Assembly (NCBI RefSeq): GCF_025398735.1
Contig: NZ_CP104694.1
Span: 1,699,001 to 1,763,000 of the forward strand
Direction: 5' to 3'
From: Tahibacter amnicola
Lineage (GTDB): Bacteria; Pseudomonadota; Gammaproteobacteria; Xanthomonadales; Rhodanobacteraceae
DNA length: 64,000 nt
The notes under the pieces are model-generated. The model made no database searches, had not been told where the DNA came from, and saw nothing but the letters and a program-made list of their open reading frames with translations. Position numbers and translations under genes: made by a program. Shown piece after piece: positions 43,811-52,747 of the stretch (within the stretch, counting starts at the first letter, position 1; every line of letters begins with the position of its first letter).

Positions 43811-44884
43811 GTGCGTTACGCCCGATTGTTCGCCCGTCTCGCTGCCGTTCTTCTCGCCCTCGCCAGCGGGCTTGCCATGGCCCAGTCGCCCGCCCTGAGC
43901 CTGTACGCCGGCGAGGTGCCCGTTCCCGACCAGTCCGACGAACAGCGTGTGGAAGCCCTGCGCAACGCGCTGGCCCAGGTGGTCGTGAAGCTGACCGGCG
44001 ACAAGAGCGTCCTGGCGAACGAGTCGGTTGCCAAGGCAGTGGCAGACGCCGAGCGCTATGTTCAGCGGTACCAGTACCAGCAGGAAGTCGTGACCGAAGG
44101 CGACCAGCCGGTCGCCCGCCTGTCCCTCATCGCCACCTTCGACCGCGCCGCGGTTGACCGTCTCGTGCGCGAACGCGGGCTGCGTGTCTGGGCCCCGGCG
44201 GCGCGCGCGCCGCTGCTGGCCTGGGTGGCGATTGACGACGGGGCAGGGCCCCGCCTCCTGGCCGGTGGCGACGCCGGCGCGCAATCGATGCAGCATTCTG
44301 CCCAGATGCGTGGGTTGGGGCTGGCCTGGCCGGCCCGCGGCGACGCGGACTGGGAGGCCCTGGCGCTGCAGTCCGTGTGGAGCGGCGACCTCGCCGCACT
44401 GAGCGCTGATGCGGCGCGCTACCAGACCGACAGCCTCTTCGTCGCGCAGCTGCGCCGCATCGGCGACAGCTGGAGCGGCCGCTGGACGCTCGTGCAGGGT
44501 GGCCAGGTCGTCGGCACCTGGGATACCAAGGACGGCGACATGGCCGGCCTCCTGGCGGCCGCCGTGGACGAGGCGGCCAACCGGATCGGTACGCGCAGCG
44601 CGCAGGTGCCGGAAGAGCGCCGGATCACCTCGGCCCGCGTCTGGATCAGCGGCATCGCATCGGCGTCGGACTACGCCCGTGTCTTCGACGTGCTTGGCCA
44701 CAACAACCTGGTCCGCGATTTCACCCCCGAGCAGGCGCGCGGAGACGGCGTGCTGATGAAGCTCACCCTGAATCTGGCCCTGGACCGCTGGCTGGCCTAT
44801 CTGCCGCCGGAAGGCGATCTGCGTCTGGTCAATGCGGCGCCGCCGCTGGAAGGCGTCGAAGCGACGCTGGCCCTGACGCACTGA
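43811..44884 (+). CDS. DUF2066 domain-containing exported protein
   Basis: The 357-residue protein has a signal peptide (A-M-A-Q near residue 25) and a DUF2066 domain: [25 protein letters not shown] and Y-V-Q-R-Y-Q-Y. The family is periplasmic and of unknown function, but is constantly found between purM and hda in gamma-proteobacteria, as here. GTG 43811 is preferred because GGGA lies six bases upstream. The ATG at 43805 directly abuts that site. The phosphatidyltransferase gene follows after 3 bp. Confidence 0.88.
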   Translation: MRYARLFARLAAVLLALASGLAMAQSPALSLYAGEVPVPDQSDEQRVEALRNALAQVVVKLTGDKSVLANESVAKAVADAERYVQRYQYQQEVVTEGDQPVARLSLIATFDRAAVDRLVRERGLRVWAPAARAPLLAWVAIDDGAGPRLLAGGDAGAQSMQHSAQMRGLGLAWPARGDADWEALALQSVWSGDLAALSADAARYQTDSLFVAQLRRIGDSWSGRWTLVQGGQVVGTWDTKDGDMAGLLAAAVDEAANRIGTRSAQVPEERRITSARVWISGIASASDYARVFDVLGHNNLVRDFTPEQARGDGVLMKLTLNLALDRWLAYLPPEGDLRLVNAAPPLEGVEATLALTH

Positions 44885-44887
44885 CCG

Positions 44888-45460
44888 ATGCTGCGGCACA
44901 TACCCAACGTTCTGACCATCCTGCGCATGTTGCTGACCGTGCCGCTGGCATGGATGCTGCGCAATGGACGCTACGACGCGGCGCTGCTGCTCGCCCTGGT
45001 GGCCGGAGCCAGCGACGCGTTGGACGGGTACCTGGCCAAGCGGTTTAACTGGCAGAGCTGGCTGGGCGGCGTGCTCGATCCGATCGCCGACAAGCTGATG
45101 CTCATGATCTGTTACATCTGCCTGGCGATGGCGGGGGCGTTGCCACCCTGGCTGGCCTGGCTGGTCGTGGGCCGCGACCTGGTGATCGTCGCGGGCGCGG
45201 TCGCGTACCACAACCTGGTCGGTCCGCTGACCGCCAGTCCCACCACGATCAGCAAGGCGACCACCTGCCTGCAGATCGGGCTGGTCCTTGCCACGCTGCT
45301 GCACCTGTCGCGCTTCGCCGAATGGCCCGACTGGATCAACGCGACGCTTTTCGCGATCGTGGCCGTCGCCACGGTGGCCAGTGGGCTGGACTACGTCCTG
45401 CGCTGGTCGATCAAGGCCTGGCGTGAAACGCATACGAAGAACGGAGCTGCGTCACCATGA
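44888..45460 (+). CDS. CDP-alcohol phosphatidyltransferase family protein
   Basis: This 190-residue membrane enzyme has the family motif [10 protein letters not shown] followed by [10 protein letters not shown], the D-x2-D-G...G-x3-D-x3-D pattern that binds metal and CDP-diacylglycerol. Such enzymes exchange CMP for an alcohol, giving phosphatidylglycerophosphate or cardiolipin-type lipids. A second copy (pgsA near uvrC) is common in these genomes, so the exact product is uncertain. It starts 3 bp after the DUF2066 gene and overlaps the next gene by 4 bp (ATGA). Confidence 0.9.
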   Translation: MLRHIPNVLTILRMLLTVPLAWMLRNGRYDAALLLALVAGASDALDGYLAKRFNWQSWLGGVLDPIADKLMLMICYICLAMAGALPPWLAWLVVGRDLVIVAGAVAYHNLVGPLTASPTTISKATTCLQIGLVLATLLHLSRFAEWPDWINATLFAIVAVATVASGLDYVLRWSIKAWRETHTKNGAASP

Positions 45461-46656
45461 CGACGACCCAACGGTGGCAATGGCTGGCGCTGGTGCTGAT
45501 CATCGGCGCGTTGCTGTACATCCTTGCGCCGGCACTGACCCCTTTCGCGGTGGCAGCGTTGTTTGCCTACCTCTGGGATCCGGTGGTCGACCGGCTCGAA
45601 CGCCTGCGCGTGTCCCGCGGGCTGGCAGTCACGGTCGTGTTTTTCGTGATCTCGGTCCTGATCGTCGGCGTGGTGTTGCTGCTGATTCCCTACCTGGAGC
45701 AGCAGATCGCGACGTTCCTGGATCGGCTGCCCTCCTGGATCAAATGGGCGCAGGACGAAGCGCAGCCCTGGCTGGCGCAACAATTCGGGCTGCAGATGGA
45801 TTTTGCCGATCCGCAGAAACTGGTCGACATGCTGAAGGATCACTGGCGCGAGGCTGGCGGCGTCGCCACGTCCGTGCTGGCGAAGGTTTCCAAGTCCGGC
45901 TTGACGGTCATCGGCTGGATCGCCCAGCTCGTGCTCATTCCGGTCGTCACGTTCTACCTGCTGCGCGACTGGGACATCCTCGTCGGGCGCGTTCACGAGC
46001 TGATTCCGCGTTCGATCGAGCCGACGGTCGCGCGACTGGCGCGCGAGTCCGACGAGGTGCTCGGCGCATTCCTGCGCGGCCAGTTGAGCGTGATGTTCTG
46101 CATGGGCGTGCTCTATGCCATCGGCCTGTGGGCCATCGGCATCGAGGTCGGGCCCCTGATCGGCATGATTGCCGGATTGATCAGTTTCGTGCCGTACCTG
46201 GGTGCGATCATCGGCGTGGCCATGGCTGTCGTCGCGGCGCTGGTGCAGTTCGGAGACTGGGCGTATGTCCTGGCAGTACTGGCATTGTTCGCTGTTGGCC
46301 AGACGCTGGAGGGCTATGTCCTGGTGCCCAAGCTCGTGGGCGACAAGATCGGACTTCACCCGGTTGCGGTGATTTTTGCCATACTCGCCGGCGGCGAACT
46401 CTTCGGGTTCCTGGGTGTGCTGCTGGCGTTGCCCGCGGCCGCCGTCGTGATGGTCCTCCTGCGCTACGTCCACGAGCGCTACACCGCCAGCCGTCTCTAC
46501 CAGGCATCGGCCGCCGCGTCCCCGGGGACCGGCGTGGTCGAAGTCGTCGCCGTTGATGTCACGGCGGCCGCGGTAGTGGCGGCGTCGGGCGAAGTGGCAG
46601 TACAGGAGACATCACCGCGGGAGCCGACGCCGCGTGACTCCTCACCACCGGTTTGA
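45457..46656 (+). CDS. AI-2E family (PerM-like) transporter
   Basis: The 399-residue membrane protein has about eight helices in the AI-2E/PerM arrangement, with P-A-L-T-P-F near the N-terminus, P-V-V-T-F-Y-L-L-R-D-W in the middle and G-L-I-S-F-V-P-Y-L-G-A-I-I-G in the pore half. Members export quorum-signalling molecules or act as ion antiporters. Substrate assignment from sequence is unreliable. The last 60 residues form a Val/Ala/Pro-rich cytoplasmic tail. The start codon overlaps the phosphatidyltransferase stop codon, and the hda gene begins at its stop codon. Confidence 0.92.
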   Translation: MTTTQRWQWLALVLIIGALLYILAPALTPFAVAALFAYLWDPVVDRLERLRVSRGLAVTVVFFVISVLIVGVVLLLIPYLEQQIATFLDRLPSWIKWAQDEAQPWLAQQFGLQMDFADPQKLVDMLKDHWREAGGVATSVLAKVSKSGLTVIGWIAQLVLIPVVTFYLLRDWDILVGRVHELIPRSIEPTVARLARESDEVLGAFLRGQLSVMFCMGVLYAIGLWAIGIEVGPLIGMIAGLISFVPYLGAIIGVAMAVVAALVQFGDWAYVLAVLALFAVGQTLEGYVLVPKLVGDKIGLHPVAVIFAILAGGELFGFLGVLLALPAAAVVMVLLRYVHERYTASRLYQASAAASPGTGVVEVVAVDVTAAAVVAASGEVAVQETSPREPTPRDSSPPV

Positions 46657-46658
46657 TC

Positions 46659-47366
46659 GTGATCGTGCAACAACTTCCCCTGGGCTGGCGCTGGCCAGCG
46701 CAACAACGCTTTGAAACGTTCTTCGTCGGCACCAACGGGGCTGCCGTCGCTGCCGTGCAGGGCGCCGCGACCGGCGCCGACACCGCGTGGGTATTCCTGC
46801 ACGGCGCTGAAGGCAGCGGACGGACCCACCTGTTGATCGCCGCCTGTCATGCGGCGAGCGAGGCCGGGCTTTCTGCCCAGTACCTGCCACTGAGCGCGCT
46901 CGCCGCGCCGCGGGAGCAGGCGATCCGTGGTTTCGGTGGCAGCGATGTGCTGGCCGTCGACGATGTCCATGCGATCGCTGGCGAACGCGAAGCCGAGCAC
47001 GCGCTGTTCGACCTGTATAACCGGTGCCGCGCGGAAGGCAGCACGCTGCTGTTCGCAGCGAGTGCGGCGCCCGGACAGATCGGCATTGGTCTGCCGGACC
47101 TGATCTCGCGCCTTTCCAGCTGCACCCAGGCCACCCTGCAGACGCTGGACGATGACGCCCGCCGCGACATTCTGCGCGCACGCGCCGAGGCCCGCGGCAT
47201 GGTGCTGGATGACGCGGTCCTCGATTTCCTCTTCAGCCGCTATGCGCGCGACCTGGGCAGCCTGGGCAGCCTGCTCGACCGGCTCGATCGCGAATCGCTC
47301 GCCGCGCAACGACGCATCACCGTGCCGTTCCTGCGGCAGTTGCTCGCTCGGCCGGAAAACGACTGA
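46659..47366 (+). CDS. hda: DnaA regulatory inactivator Hda
   Basis: The 235-residue AAA+ protein is related to the middle of DnaA. It contains Q-Q-L-P-L-G-W-R-W, the clamp-binding motif at the N-terminus, then Walker A H-G-A-E-G-S-G-R-T-H, Walker B V-L-A-V-D-D-V-H and a sensor region L-P-D-L-I-S-R-L. Hda loaded on the DNA sliding clamp stimulates ATP hydrolysis by DnaA to prevent re-initiation. Starts at TTG 46653, GTG 46659 or GTG 46665 are possible; the middle one has the best-spaced upstream GG. It follows the AI-2E gene directly, the conserved gene order. Confidence 0.92.
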   Translation: MIVQQLPLGWRWPAQQRFETFFVGTNGAAVAAVQGAATGADTAWVFLHGAEGSGRTHLLIAACHAASEAGLSAQYLPLSALAAPREQAIRGFGGSDVLAVDDVHAIAGEREAEHALFDLYNRCRAEGSTLLFAASAAPGQIGIGLPDLISRLSSCTQATLQTLDDDARRDILRARAEARGMVLDDAVLDFLFSRYARDLGSLGSLLDRLDRESLAAQRRITVPFLRQLLARPEND

Positions 47367-47438
47367 TTCTGCGGGCGGTCCAGTGGCGCTGCCGATGGCG
47401 TAGCAGCGGCGGCCAGCGGCCACCGCTGCCGTGCTGCC

Positions 47439-48815
47439 TCAGAATCCGCCGGCGTTCAGGCGCCCGCCCGTAACGACCTTGCCGGCCAGTGACGCCGTCG
47501 GAACGGCGCTGGAGAGGATCGCCGACTTGATCTGCGCCGCCGTTGCGCCGGGGTGAGTCGCCTTGTACAGCGCGGCGGCCCCGGTGACGTGCGGCGTCGC
47601 CATCGACGTTCCGCTGTAACTGGCGTAGCCGGAGACGATCTGCCCCTTCGCACTCTTGGGCACGGTCGAGTAGATGGCCGACCCGGGCGCACCGATGTCG
47701 ACGGATGTCGGGCCCCATTGCGAGAACCCGGACATCGCGCCCGTGGATGTGATCGAGGCCACGGCGATGATGTTGCTGTTGGGATAGCTGGACGGATAGC
47801 TCGGCGTCGCATCATTGTTGTAGGCGTCGTTGCCCGCTGCGGCGATAAACAGGATGCCGGCCGTGTTGGCGCGTTCAATAGCGTTCTGCAGGCTCTGCGA
47901 GAAGCCGCCGCCGCCCCAGGAGTTGTTGCTGGCCACCAGGTTGAGGCCGTGGCGGGTCTTCAGATCCGTCAGATAGTCGACCGCGCGGATCGCATTGGCG
48001 GTGGTGCCGCCGCGGCGCCCGAGGAACTTCGCGCTGATCAGTTTGACCTGCCAGCACACGCCGGCCACACCTTTGCCATTGCCACCGACGGCGCCGATGG
48101 TGCCCGCGACGTGAGTGCCGTGATCGTCCGTGGTGCCGTCGAAGGTGGTGTTGTCGTCCTTGTCGAAATCCCAGCCGGTGACGTCGTCGACGTAGCCGTT
48201 GCCGTCATCGTCGATACCGTTGCCGGCGACTTCGCCCGGATTCGTGCCGGCATTGGCCGCAAGATCTTCGTGCTGGAAGTAGTAGCCCTCGTCGATGATT
48301 CCGACCCACACGCTGCTGCAATCGGTGTGGCCGGCGCCCCAGGCTTCACCCGCCTGCGAGCCGAAGCTGTTGGCGGGAGAGGTGCCGTCGCCATACATGC
48401 CCCACAGGGAACCGTTCGTGTAGTACGGATCGTTTGACACCGCCTGGTGGTAGTACGTCCAGTTCGGCTCCGCAAACTCGATGCGTGCGACGCCCTGCAA
48501 TCCGCGCACGGCGGCGGCGACGTCCAGTCCGGGCGGCAGGTGCAGCAGTTCGAGCTGGCCCTCGCCGTTGTGGCCGTGTGTCCGCACCACGTCGAGAAGG
48601 CGGGCGTCCAGTCCCTCGCGCACCGCCTGCCGGTCCGCGTCGTCCGCGGCGGCGGCAAACTGCACGAGCAATTCGCCGGGATTGTGCTGGGCCCGGCCTG
48701 CAGCGAGGTCGGACAGCACCAGGTCTGGCCGGCCGCCGGCCGTGGCGATGCCAGCCATGCCGAGGCTGCTGACGACGGCAGCGGCCAGATGGGTGATGCG
48801 GAAGCAGTGATTCAC
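47439..48815 (-). CDS. Secreted S8 (subtilisin-like) serine protease
   Basis: The 458-residue protein has a signal peptide, an I9-like propeptide (L-V-Q-F-A-A-A to F-A-E-P-N-W) and a subtilase domain with the catalytic Asp in V-G-I-I-D-E-G, His in D-D-H-G-T-H-V-A-G-T, Ser in S-G-T-S-M-A-T-P-H, and the oxyanion Asn in S-N-N-S-W-G-G. A calcium-type D-D-D-G-N-G-Y-V-D-D loop precedes the His. The start is GTG 48815 with GGAGGAG upstream. It lacks a C-terminal extension, so it should be released after secretion. Confidence 0.93.
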   Translation of the reverse strand: MNHCFRITHLAAAVVSSLGMAGIATAGGRPDLVLSDLAAGRAQHNPGELLVQFAAAADDADRQAVREGLDARLLDVVRTHGHNGEGQLELLHLPPGLDVAAAVRGLQGVARIEFAEPNWTYYHQAVSNDPYYTNGSLWGMYGDGTSPANSFGSQAGEAWGAGHTDCSSVWVGIIDEGYYFQHEDLAANAGTNPGEVAGNGIDDDGNGYVDDVTGWDFDKDDNTTFDGTTDDHGTHVAGTIGAVGGNGKGVAGVCWQVKLISAKFLGRRGGTTANAIRAVDYLTDLKTRHGLNLVASNNSWGGGGFSQSLQNAIERANTAGILFIAAAGNDAYNNDATPSYPSSYPNSNIIAVASITSTGAMSGFSQWGPTSVDIGAPGSAIYSTVPKSAKGQIVSGYASYSGTSMATPHVTGAAALYKATHPGATAAQIKSAILSSAVPTASLAGKVVTGGRLNAGGF

Positions 48816-48959
48816 GATGGCTCCTCCCCGGGTGATGGACGAAACCGGCTGCGTTCTGGTTGTCGGCGGGACGGCTGGCGCGTCGCGATGAGATGCCGCG
48901 TTGCCGTCGGGCGATCTCCCTCATCAAGTGGTTGTCATCCGTGGCGCGCAGTCGGCTCC
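48816..48959 (-). other. Promoter region of the S8 protease gene
   Basis: This 144-bp stretch lies between the strong terminator at 48960-48991 and the GTG start, so the protease promoter must lie here if the terminator is not regulated. No convincing -35/-10 pair was found by eye. Confidence 0.3.
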
Positions 48960-48991
48960 AAAAAACGGGCCCGCCCTCCGGGCGGGCCCGT
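48960..48991 (-). terminator. Very strong intrinsic terminator, minus strand
   Basis: A perfect 12-bp stem (48965-48976 with 48980-48991, loop TCC) is followed on the minus strand by a run of T (48965-48960). It lies 300 bp beyond the comEA-like gene and 145 bp before the S8 protease gene. Confidence 0.9.
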
Positions 48992-49245
48992 GGCACCGTC
49001 GCGTAATCCGTGACGGTGAACCTGACAACTGACCATCCGTGGTTTTCACGCTGTCCGCTGGCGCGTGAGCGTTCGGTGATGCCGCACCATGGCGGCGTCG
49101 GCGTCCTGTCGGGACTTCTCTGCATTCCCAAACGCGTCGGCGGCGTGACACCGAACGACTTCGCGAGCGCCGATTCTCATGACGTCATCGTCGATGAAGC
49201 GTGAGAGACGTGGGGGTTTTCGATACGCGCAGGAATGTTACGCCT
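48992..49245 (-). ncRNA. Candidate structured RNA between comEA-like and S8 genes
   Basis: No protein-coding pattern is seen in these 250 bases, yet the minus strand folds well. GTTCGGTG pairs with CACCGAAC and continues with CGCCGC/GCGGC across about 90 bases. A second hairpin, CACCGTC...GACGGTG, sits just before the strong terminator. This could be an independent small RNA or a regulated leader of the S8 gene. No known RNA family is recognised, and the 5' end is not defined. Confidence 0.35.
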
Positions 49246-49287
49246 GGCGGGCGGCGGGCGGGTGCCCGCCGCCGAGGAACGCCGGCG

Positions 49288-49587
49288 TCAGCCGGCGGAT
49301 TTCTTCGCCGCCGGTTTTGCGGCCGTGCCGTCGATGACGATCAGATCGCGGTTGTTCTCCAGGGTCTTGTCGCCGATTCCTTTGACTTCGGACAGCTCCT
49401 CGACGCTCTTGAAGGCGCCGTTCTTCTCGCGGTAGGCGACGATGGCCTCGGCCTTGGACTGGCCCACACCCTTGAGGCTTTCGGCAATCGTGGCCGCGTC
49501 GGCGGCATTGATGTTGACTGGCTGGGCGGCAAAGCCGGGCAGGCTGAAGGCCAGGCACAGGGCGAGAGACTGGAACAGCTTGTTCAT
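49288..49587 (-). CDS. ComEA family helix-hairpin-helix protein
   Basis: The 99-residue exported protein has a signal peptide (residues 1-20) and one tandem HhH unit: V-N-I-N-A-A-D-A-A-T-I, L-K-G-V-G-Q-S-K-A-E-A-I-V-A-Y-R and L-S-E-V-K-G-I-G-D-K-T-L-E. ComEA proteins bind double-stranded DNA in the periplasm and pull it in during natural transformation. Short free-standing ComEA copies such as this are common in proteobacteria. The tail is Ala/Lys-rich (A-K-P-A-A-K-K-S-A-G). AAGGAG lies six bases before ATG 49587. No other competence gene is nearby. Confidence 0.93.
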   Translation of the reverse strand: MNKLFQSLALCLAFSLPGFAAQPVNINAADAATIAESLKGVGQSKAEAIVAYREKNGAFKSVEELSEVKGIGDKTLENNRDLIVIDGTAAKPAAKKSAG

Positions 49588-49797
49588 GGTGTTCTCCTTG
49601 AGTAGGCCGCGCCGGGAGTGGCGTCGACGGGGAGAACGATACGCAGCGGGGCCCGGCGGCACCTCGGTGGAATGGCGCGCAAAATCCTGCGAATTGCGCC
49701 ATTCTCGCGTCGGAATTTTCCGAGGAGGCCCGCGCCGGACGCACAGCGCCGGCCCGCGGGGGTAGAATGCCCGTTTTTGGCAGTCCCTGGATTTCGA

Positions 49798-51276
49798 ATG
49801 AACGTCGAGCAGCTGAGCACTTTCGTGGCGGCCAAGTGGGACGCGGAGATCGTCCCGCGCCTGATGGACTACATCCGCATTCCCAACAAGTCGCCGATGT
49901 TCGATGCCGACTGGGCCAGTCATGGCTACATGGACCAGGCGGTCGAGCTGCTCGCCGGCTGGGCCAGGCAGCAGACGATCGAGGGCATGACCGTCGAGGT
50001 GGTGCGCCTGGATGGCCGCACGCCGCTGATCTTCATCGACGTGCCGGGCGAAGGCGATGACTGCATCGTGCTTTACGGCCACCTCGACAAGCAGCCCGAG
50101 ATGACGGGCTGGGCCGACGACCTGGGCCCCTGGAAGCCGGTGATCAAGGGCGATCGCCTGTACGGTCGCGGTGGCGCCGACGATGGTTACGCCCTGTTCG
50201 GTTCGCTCGCCGCCATCCTCGCGCTGCGTGACCAGGGCATCGCCCATTCGCGCTGCGTGGTGATGATCGAGGCTTGCGAAGAGTCAGGCAGCTACGACCT
50301 GCCCTACTACGTCGACCATCTCGCCGCGCGCATTGGCAAGCCGTCGCTGGTGGTCTGCCTGGATTCGGGCTGCGGTAACTACGACCAGCTCTGGCTGACC
50401 ACCAGCCTGCGTGGCCTCACCGGCGGCAACCTCTCGGTCAAGGTGCTCGAAGAAGGGGTCCACTCGGGTGATGCCTCGGGTGTGGTGGCGTCCAGCTTCC
50501 GCGTGCTGCGCCAGCTCCTGTCGCGCCTGGAGGACGAAACCACGGGCCGGATCAAGTCCGACGCCCTGTTCGTCGAGATTCCCGAGCAGCGCAAGGCACA
50601 GGCCCGGAAGTCGGCCGATGTGCTGGGTGATGCGGTGTATTCCAAGTTTCCCTTCGTGAACGGCATGGCGCCGATGCACGAAGACCGTACCGAACTGGTG
50701 CTCAACCGCACCTGGCGCCCGGCCTTGTCGGTGACGGGCGTTGCCGGCATGCCGCCGCTGGATTCGGCGGGCAATGTGCTGCGCCCCTTCACTGCCGTGA
50801 AACTCAGTTTGCGTTTGCCGCCAACGCTTGATGGCGCCTCCGCGGGTGAAACCGTCAAGGCCCTGCTCGAACGCGACCCGCCCTACGGCAGCGAGGTGAG
50901 TTTCGAGCTGGAGAAGGCGTCGACGGGCTGGAACGCACCGCAGCTTTCCGAGTGGCTGGAAACGTCGGTCGACCAGGCCTCGCGTACCTTTTTTGGCGAG
51001 GAACCGGCTTACATGGGCGAGGGCGGCACGATCCCGTTCATGGGCATGCTGGGTGAGAAATTCCCCGGTGCGCAGTTCCTCATCACCGGTGTGCTGGGCC
51101 CGCATTCCAATGCGCATGGTCCGAATGAGTTCCTGCACATTCCGACCGGCAAGCGCGTGACCATGTGCGTGGCGCGGGTGATTGCAGACCACTTCGTCGC
51201 CAGCCAGGCTGGCCTTACCACCGGCGTCGCGGCCAGTGGTGCGCACACGCACCACGGCGACCACGGCTGCTGCTGA
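49798..51276 (+). CDS. M20 family dipeptidase with a His/Cys tail
   Basis: The 492-residue metallopeptidase has two zinc-binding segments: L-Y-G-H-L-D-K-Q-P, then R-G-G-A-D-D-G-Y and E-A-C-E-E-S-G-S, with the dimerisation lid domain inserted between them. The group (CNDP2-like) cleaves dipeptides and is cytoplasmic. The last ten residues H-T-H-H-G-D-H-G-C-C form an unusual metal-binding-like tail beyond the family's normal end. The start is ATG 49798. TAGAAT 33 bases upstream could be the -10 element. It is divergent from the comEA-like gene. Confidence 0.93.
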   Translation: MNVEQLSTFVAAKWDAEIVPRLMDYIRIPNKSPMFDADWASHGYMDQAVELLAGWARQQTIEGMTVEVVRLDGRTPLIFIDVPGEGDDCIVLYGHLDKQPEMTGWADDLGPWKPVIKGDRLYGRGGADDGYALFGSLAAILALRDQGIAHSRCVVMIEACEESGSYDLPYYVDHLAARIGKPSLVVCLDSGCGNYDQLWLTTSLRGLTGGNLSVKVLEEGVHSGDASGVVASSFRVLRQLLSRLEDETTGRIKSDALFVEIPEQRKAQARKSADVLGDAVYSKFPFVNGMAPMHEDRTELVLNRTWRPALSVTGVAGMPPLDSAGNVLRPFTAVKLSLRLPPTLDGASAGETVKALLERDPPYGSEVSFELEKASTGWNAPQLSEWLETSVDQASRTFFGEEPAYMGEGGTIPFMGMLGEKFPGAQFLITGVLGPHSNAHGPNEFLHIPTGKRVTMCVARVIADHFVASQAGLTTGVAASGAHTHHGDHGCC

Positions 51277-51322
51277 CGAACCCGCGCGTCCGCCGCGGCG
51301 GACGCGCGATCCGGGAACGGGC

Positions 51323-52015
51323 ATGGACAACTCCGCCGACGCACCCTCGCAAGGCCGCCGACTCTGGCGCTGGTCACGCTGGCAGGTGATCGGCATCGCC
51401 GCGCTGGCCCTGCTGGCGTTGGCGATCTCCTCGCTCTTCGCCGACGACGGCGCTCACACGCTCGATCGCGGCCTCATGCTCGCCCTGCGAACTCCGGGTA
51501 CGACGGACGATCCGCTCGGACCCAAGTGGTTCGAGGACGTCATGCGCGACATGACGGCGCTGGGCGGCATTGGCGTGGTGATCGGCAGCACGCTGGTGCT
51601 GTGCGGGTGGTTCATGCTGCGACGGCGCCTGGGCGACATCGCCATCCTGGCCGGCAGCCTGGTCGGTGCGCAGGTGCTCAGCGCGATCGCCAAGTTTTTC
51701 ATCTCGCGCCCGCGACCGGATCTGGTGTCCTACGAAGCGGAGATCTACAGCGCCAGCTTTCCCAGCGGACATACGCTGATGGCGACGGTCGCCTATGTCA
51801 CCTTCGCCATGCTGCTGGCCGCCGACGTCGGCGACCGCCGTTCGCGGGAATTCCTGCTGGGCGTGGCCTGGGTGGCCGCGATTGCCGTAGGCGTCAGCCG
51901 CATTTACCTGGGCGTGCACTGGCCCAGCGACGTGCTGGCGGGGTGGGCGATTGGCGCGCTGTGGATGATCGCCATGAGCCGGCTGATCCCCCGCCTGCAA
52001 TGGCGGCACGGCTGA
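51323..52015 (+). CDS. PAP2 family membrane phosphatase
   Basis: The 230-residue membrane protein has the three acid-phosphatase motifs: K-F-F-I-S-R-P-R-P, S-F-P-S-G-H-T and S-R-I-Y-L-G-V-H-W-P-S-D-V. The histidines of motifs two and three form the phosphohistidine mechanism. Typical substrates are phosphatidic acid, undecaprenyl diphosphate or phosphatidylglycerophosphate. Five or six helices surround the active site, which faces the periplasm. It lies 46 bp after the dipeptidase gene and may share its transcript. Confidence 0.92.
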   Translation: MDNSADAPSQGRRLWRWSRWQVIGIAALALLALAISSLFADDGAHTLDRGLMLALRTPGTTDDPLGPKWFEDVMRDMTALGGIGVVIGSTLVLCGWFMLRRRLGDIAILAGSLVGAQVLSAIAKFFISRPRPDLVSYEAEIYSASFPSGHTLMATVAYVTFAMLLAADVGDRRSREFLLGVAWVAAIAVGVSRIYLGVHWPSDVLAGWAIGALWMIAMSRLIPRLQWRHG

Positions 52016-52099
52016 AGACGCCGCGCAGCCGCGGCACGACGATCCACGGAGTGGCAGGCATCACGCACGGGCTTGCGCCGTGCGCGCGGTACGCGTCGC

Positions 52100-52747
52100 T
52101 CAGCTCTTCACACCTGTGCGCCAGGCATAGACGGCTGCCTGCGTGCGGTCCTGCAGCTCCAGCTTGGCCAGCACGTTGCTCACGTGAGTCTTCACGGTTT
52201 TCTCGCCGATGCCCATGCGCGTGGCGATCACCTGGTTTGACAGACCGTCGGCCATCAGCTCCAGCACCTCGCGCTCGCGCTGGCTGAGACGGTCCAGCGC
52301 CGTGGGTGTCGCATCGGCGGCCGGCGTGCGCACGGCCTGGATCAGGCGCGTGGCGATGCGCGGGTGCAGGATGGCTTCGCCCCGGGCGGTGCGGCGGACC
52401 GCATCGGCCAGCGTATCGGCATCGGCGTCCTTGAGCAGATACGACAGCGCCCCGGCCTGGACGGCCTGGACGATCTGGCTGTCGTCTTCGTAGCTGGTGA
52501 GGATCAGGACCTGCGTACCGGCGCTGCCGGCGCGGATCATTCGGGTGGCCTCGACCCCGCCGCCGGGCATGACCAGGTCGACCAGGGCGACATCCGGCGC
52601 GAGCTGTTCGCACAGTTGCGCGGCGCTGCTGGCGCTGTCGGCCTCACCGACGATGGAAAGGTCGTCACAGGTGTCCAGGAAGGCACGGATGCCCTGCCGG
52701 ACGAGAACGTGATCGTCGGCGATGACGACGCGAATCGGTGGTGTCAT
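52100..52747 (-). CDS. NarL/LuxR family response regulator
   Basis: The 215-residue regulator has a receiver domain (acidic pocket A-D-D-H, phosphorylated Asp in A-L-V-D-L-V-M-P, Thr/Ser in L-T-S-Y, Lys in L-L-K-D) and a LuxR-type HTH (L-S-Q-R-E-R-E-V-L-E-L-M-A-D-G-L-S-N then K-T-V-K-T-H-V). Its start overlaps the upstream kinase stop codon by 4 bp, so the two form one signalling pair resembling LiaRS/NarXL. Targets cannot be told from the window. Confidence 0.95.
   Translation of the reverse strand: MTPPIRVVIADDHVLVRQGIRAFLDTCDDLSIVGEADSASSAAQLCEQLAPDVALVDLVMPGGGVEATRMIRAGSAGTQVLILTSYEDDSQIVQAVQAGALSYLLKDADADTLADAVRRTARGEAILHPRIATRLIQAVRTPAADATPTALDRLSQREREVLELMADGLSNQVIATRMGIGEKTVKTHVSNVLAKLELQDRTQAAVYAWRTGVKS

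Noticed and set aside
43667..45433. Long minus-strand frame upstream of purM
   Set aside because: It is antisense to DUF2066 and the phosphatidyltransferase gene. It has a His/Gln-rich shadow composition and no motif.
49078..49122. 14-residue leader peptide on the minus strand in the RNA candidate
   Set aside because: It has no ribosome site, and its His/Arg content does not match a regulated amino-acid operon downstream.
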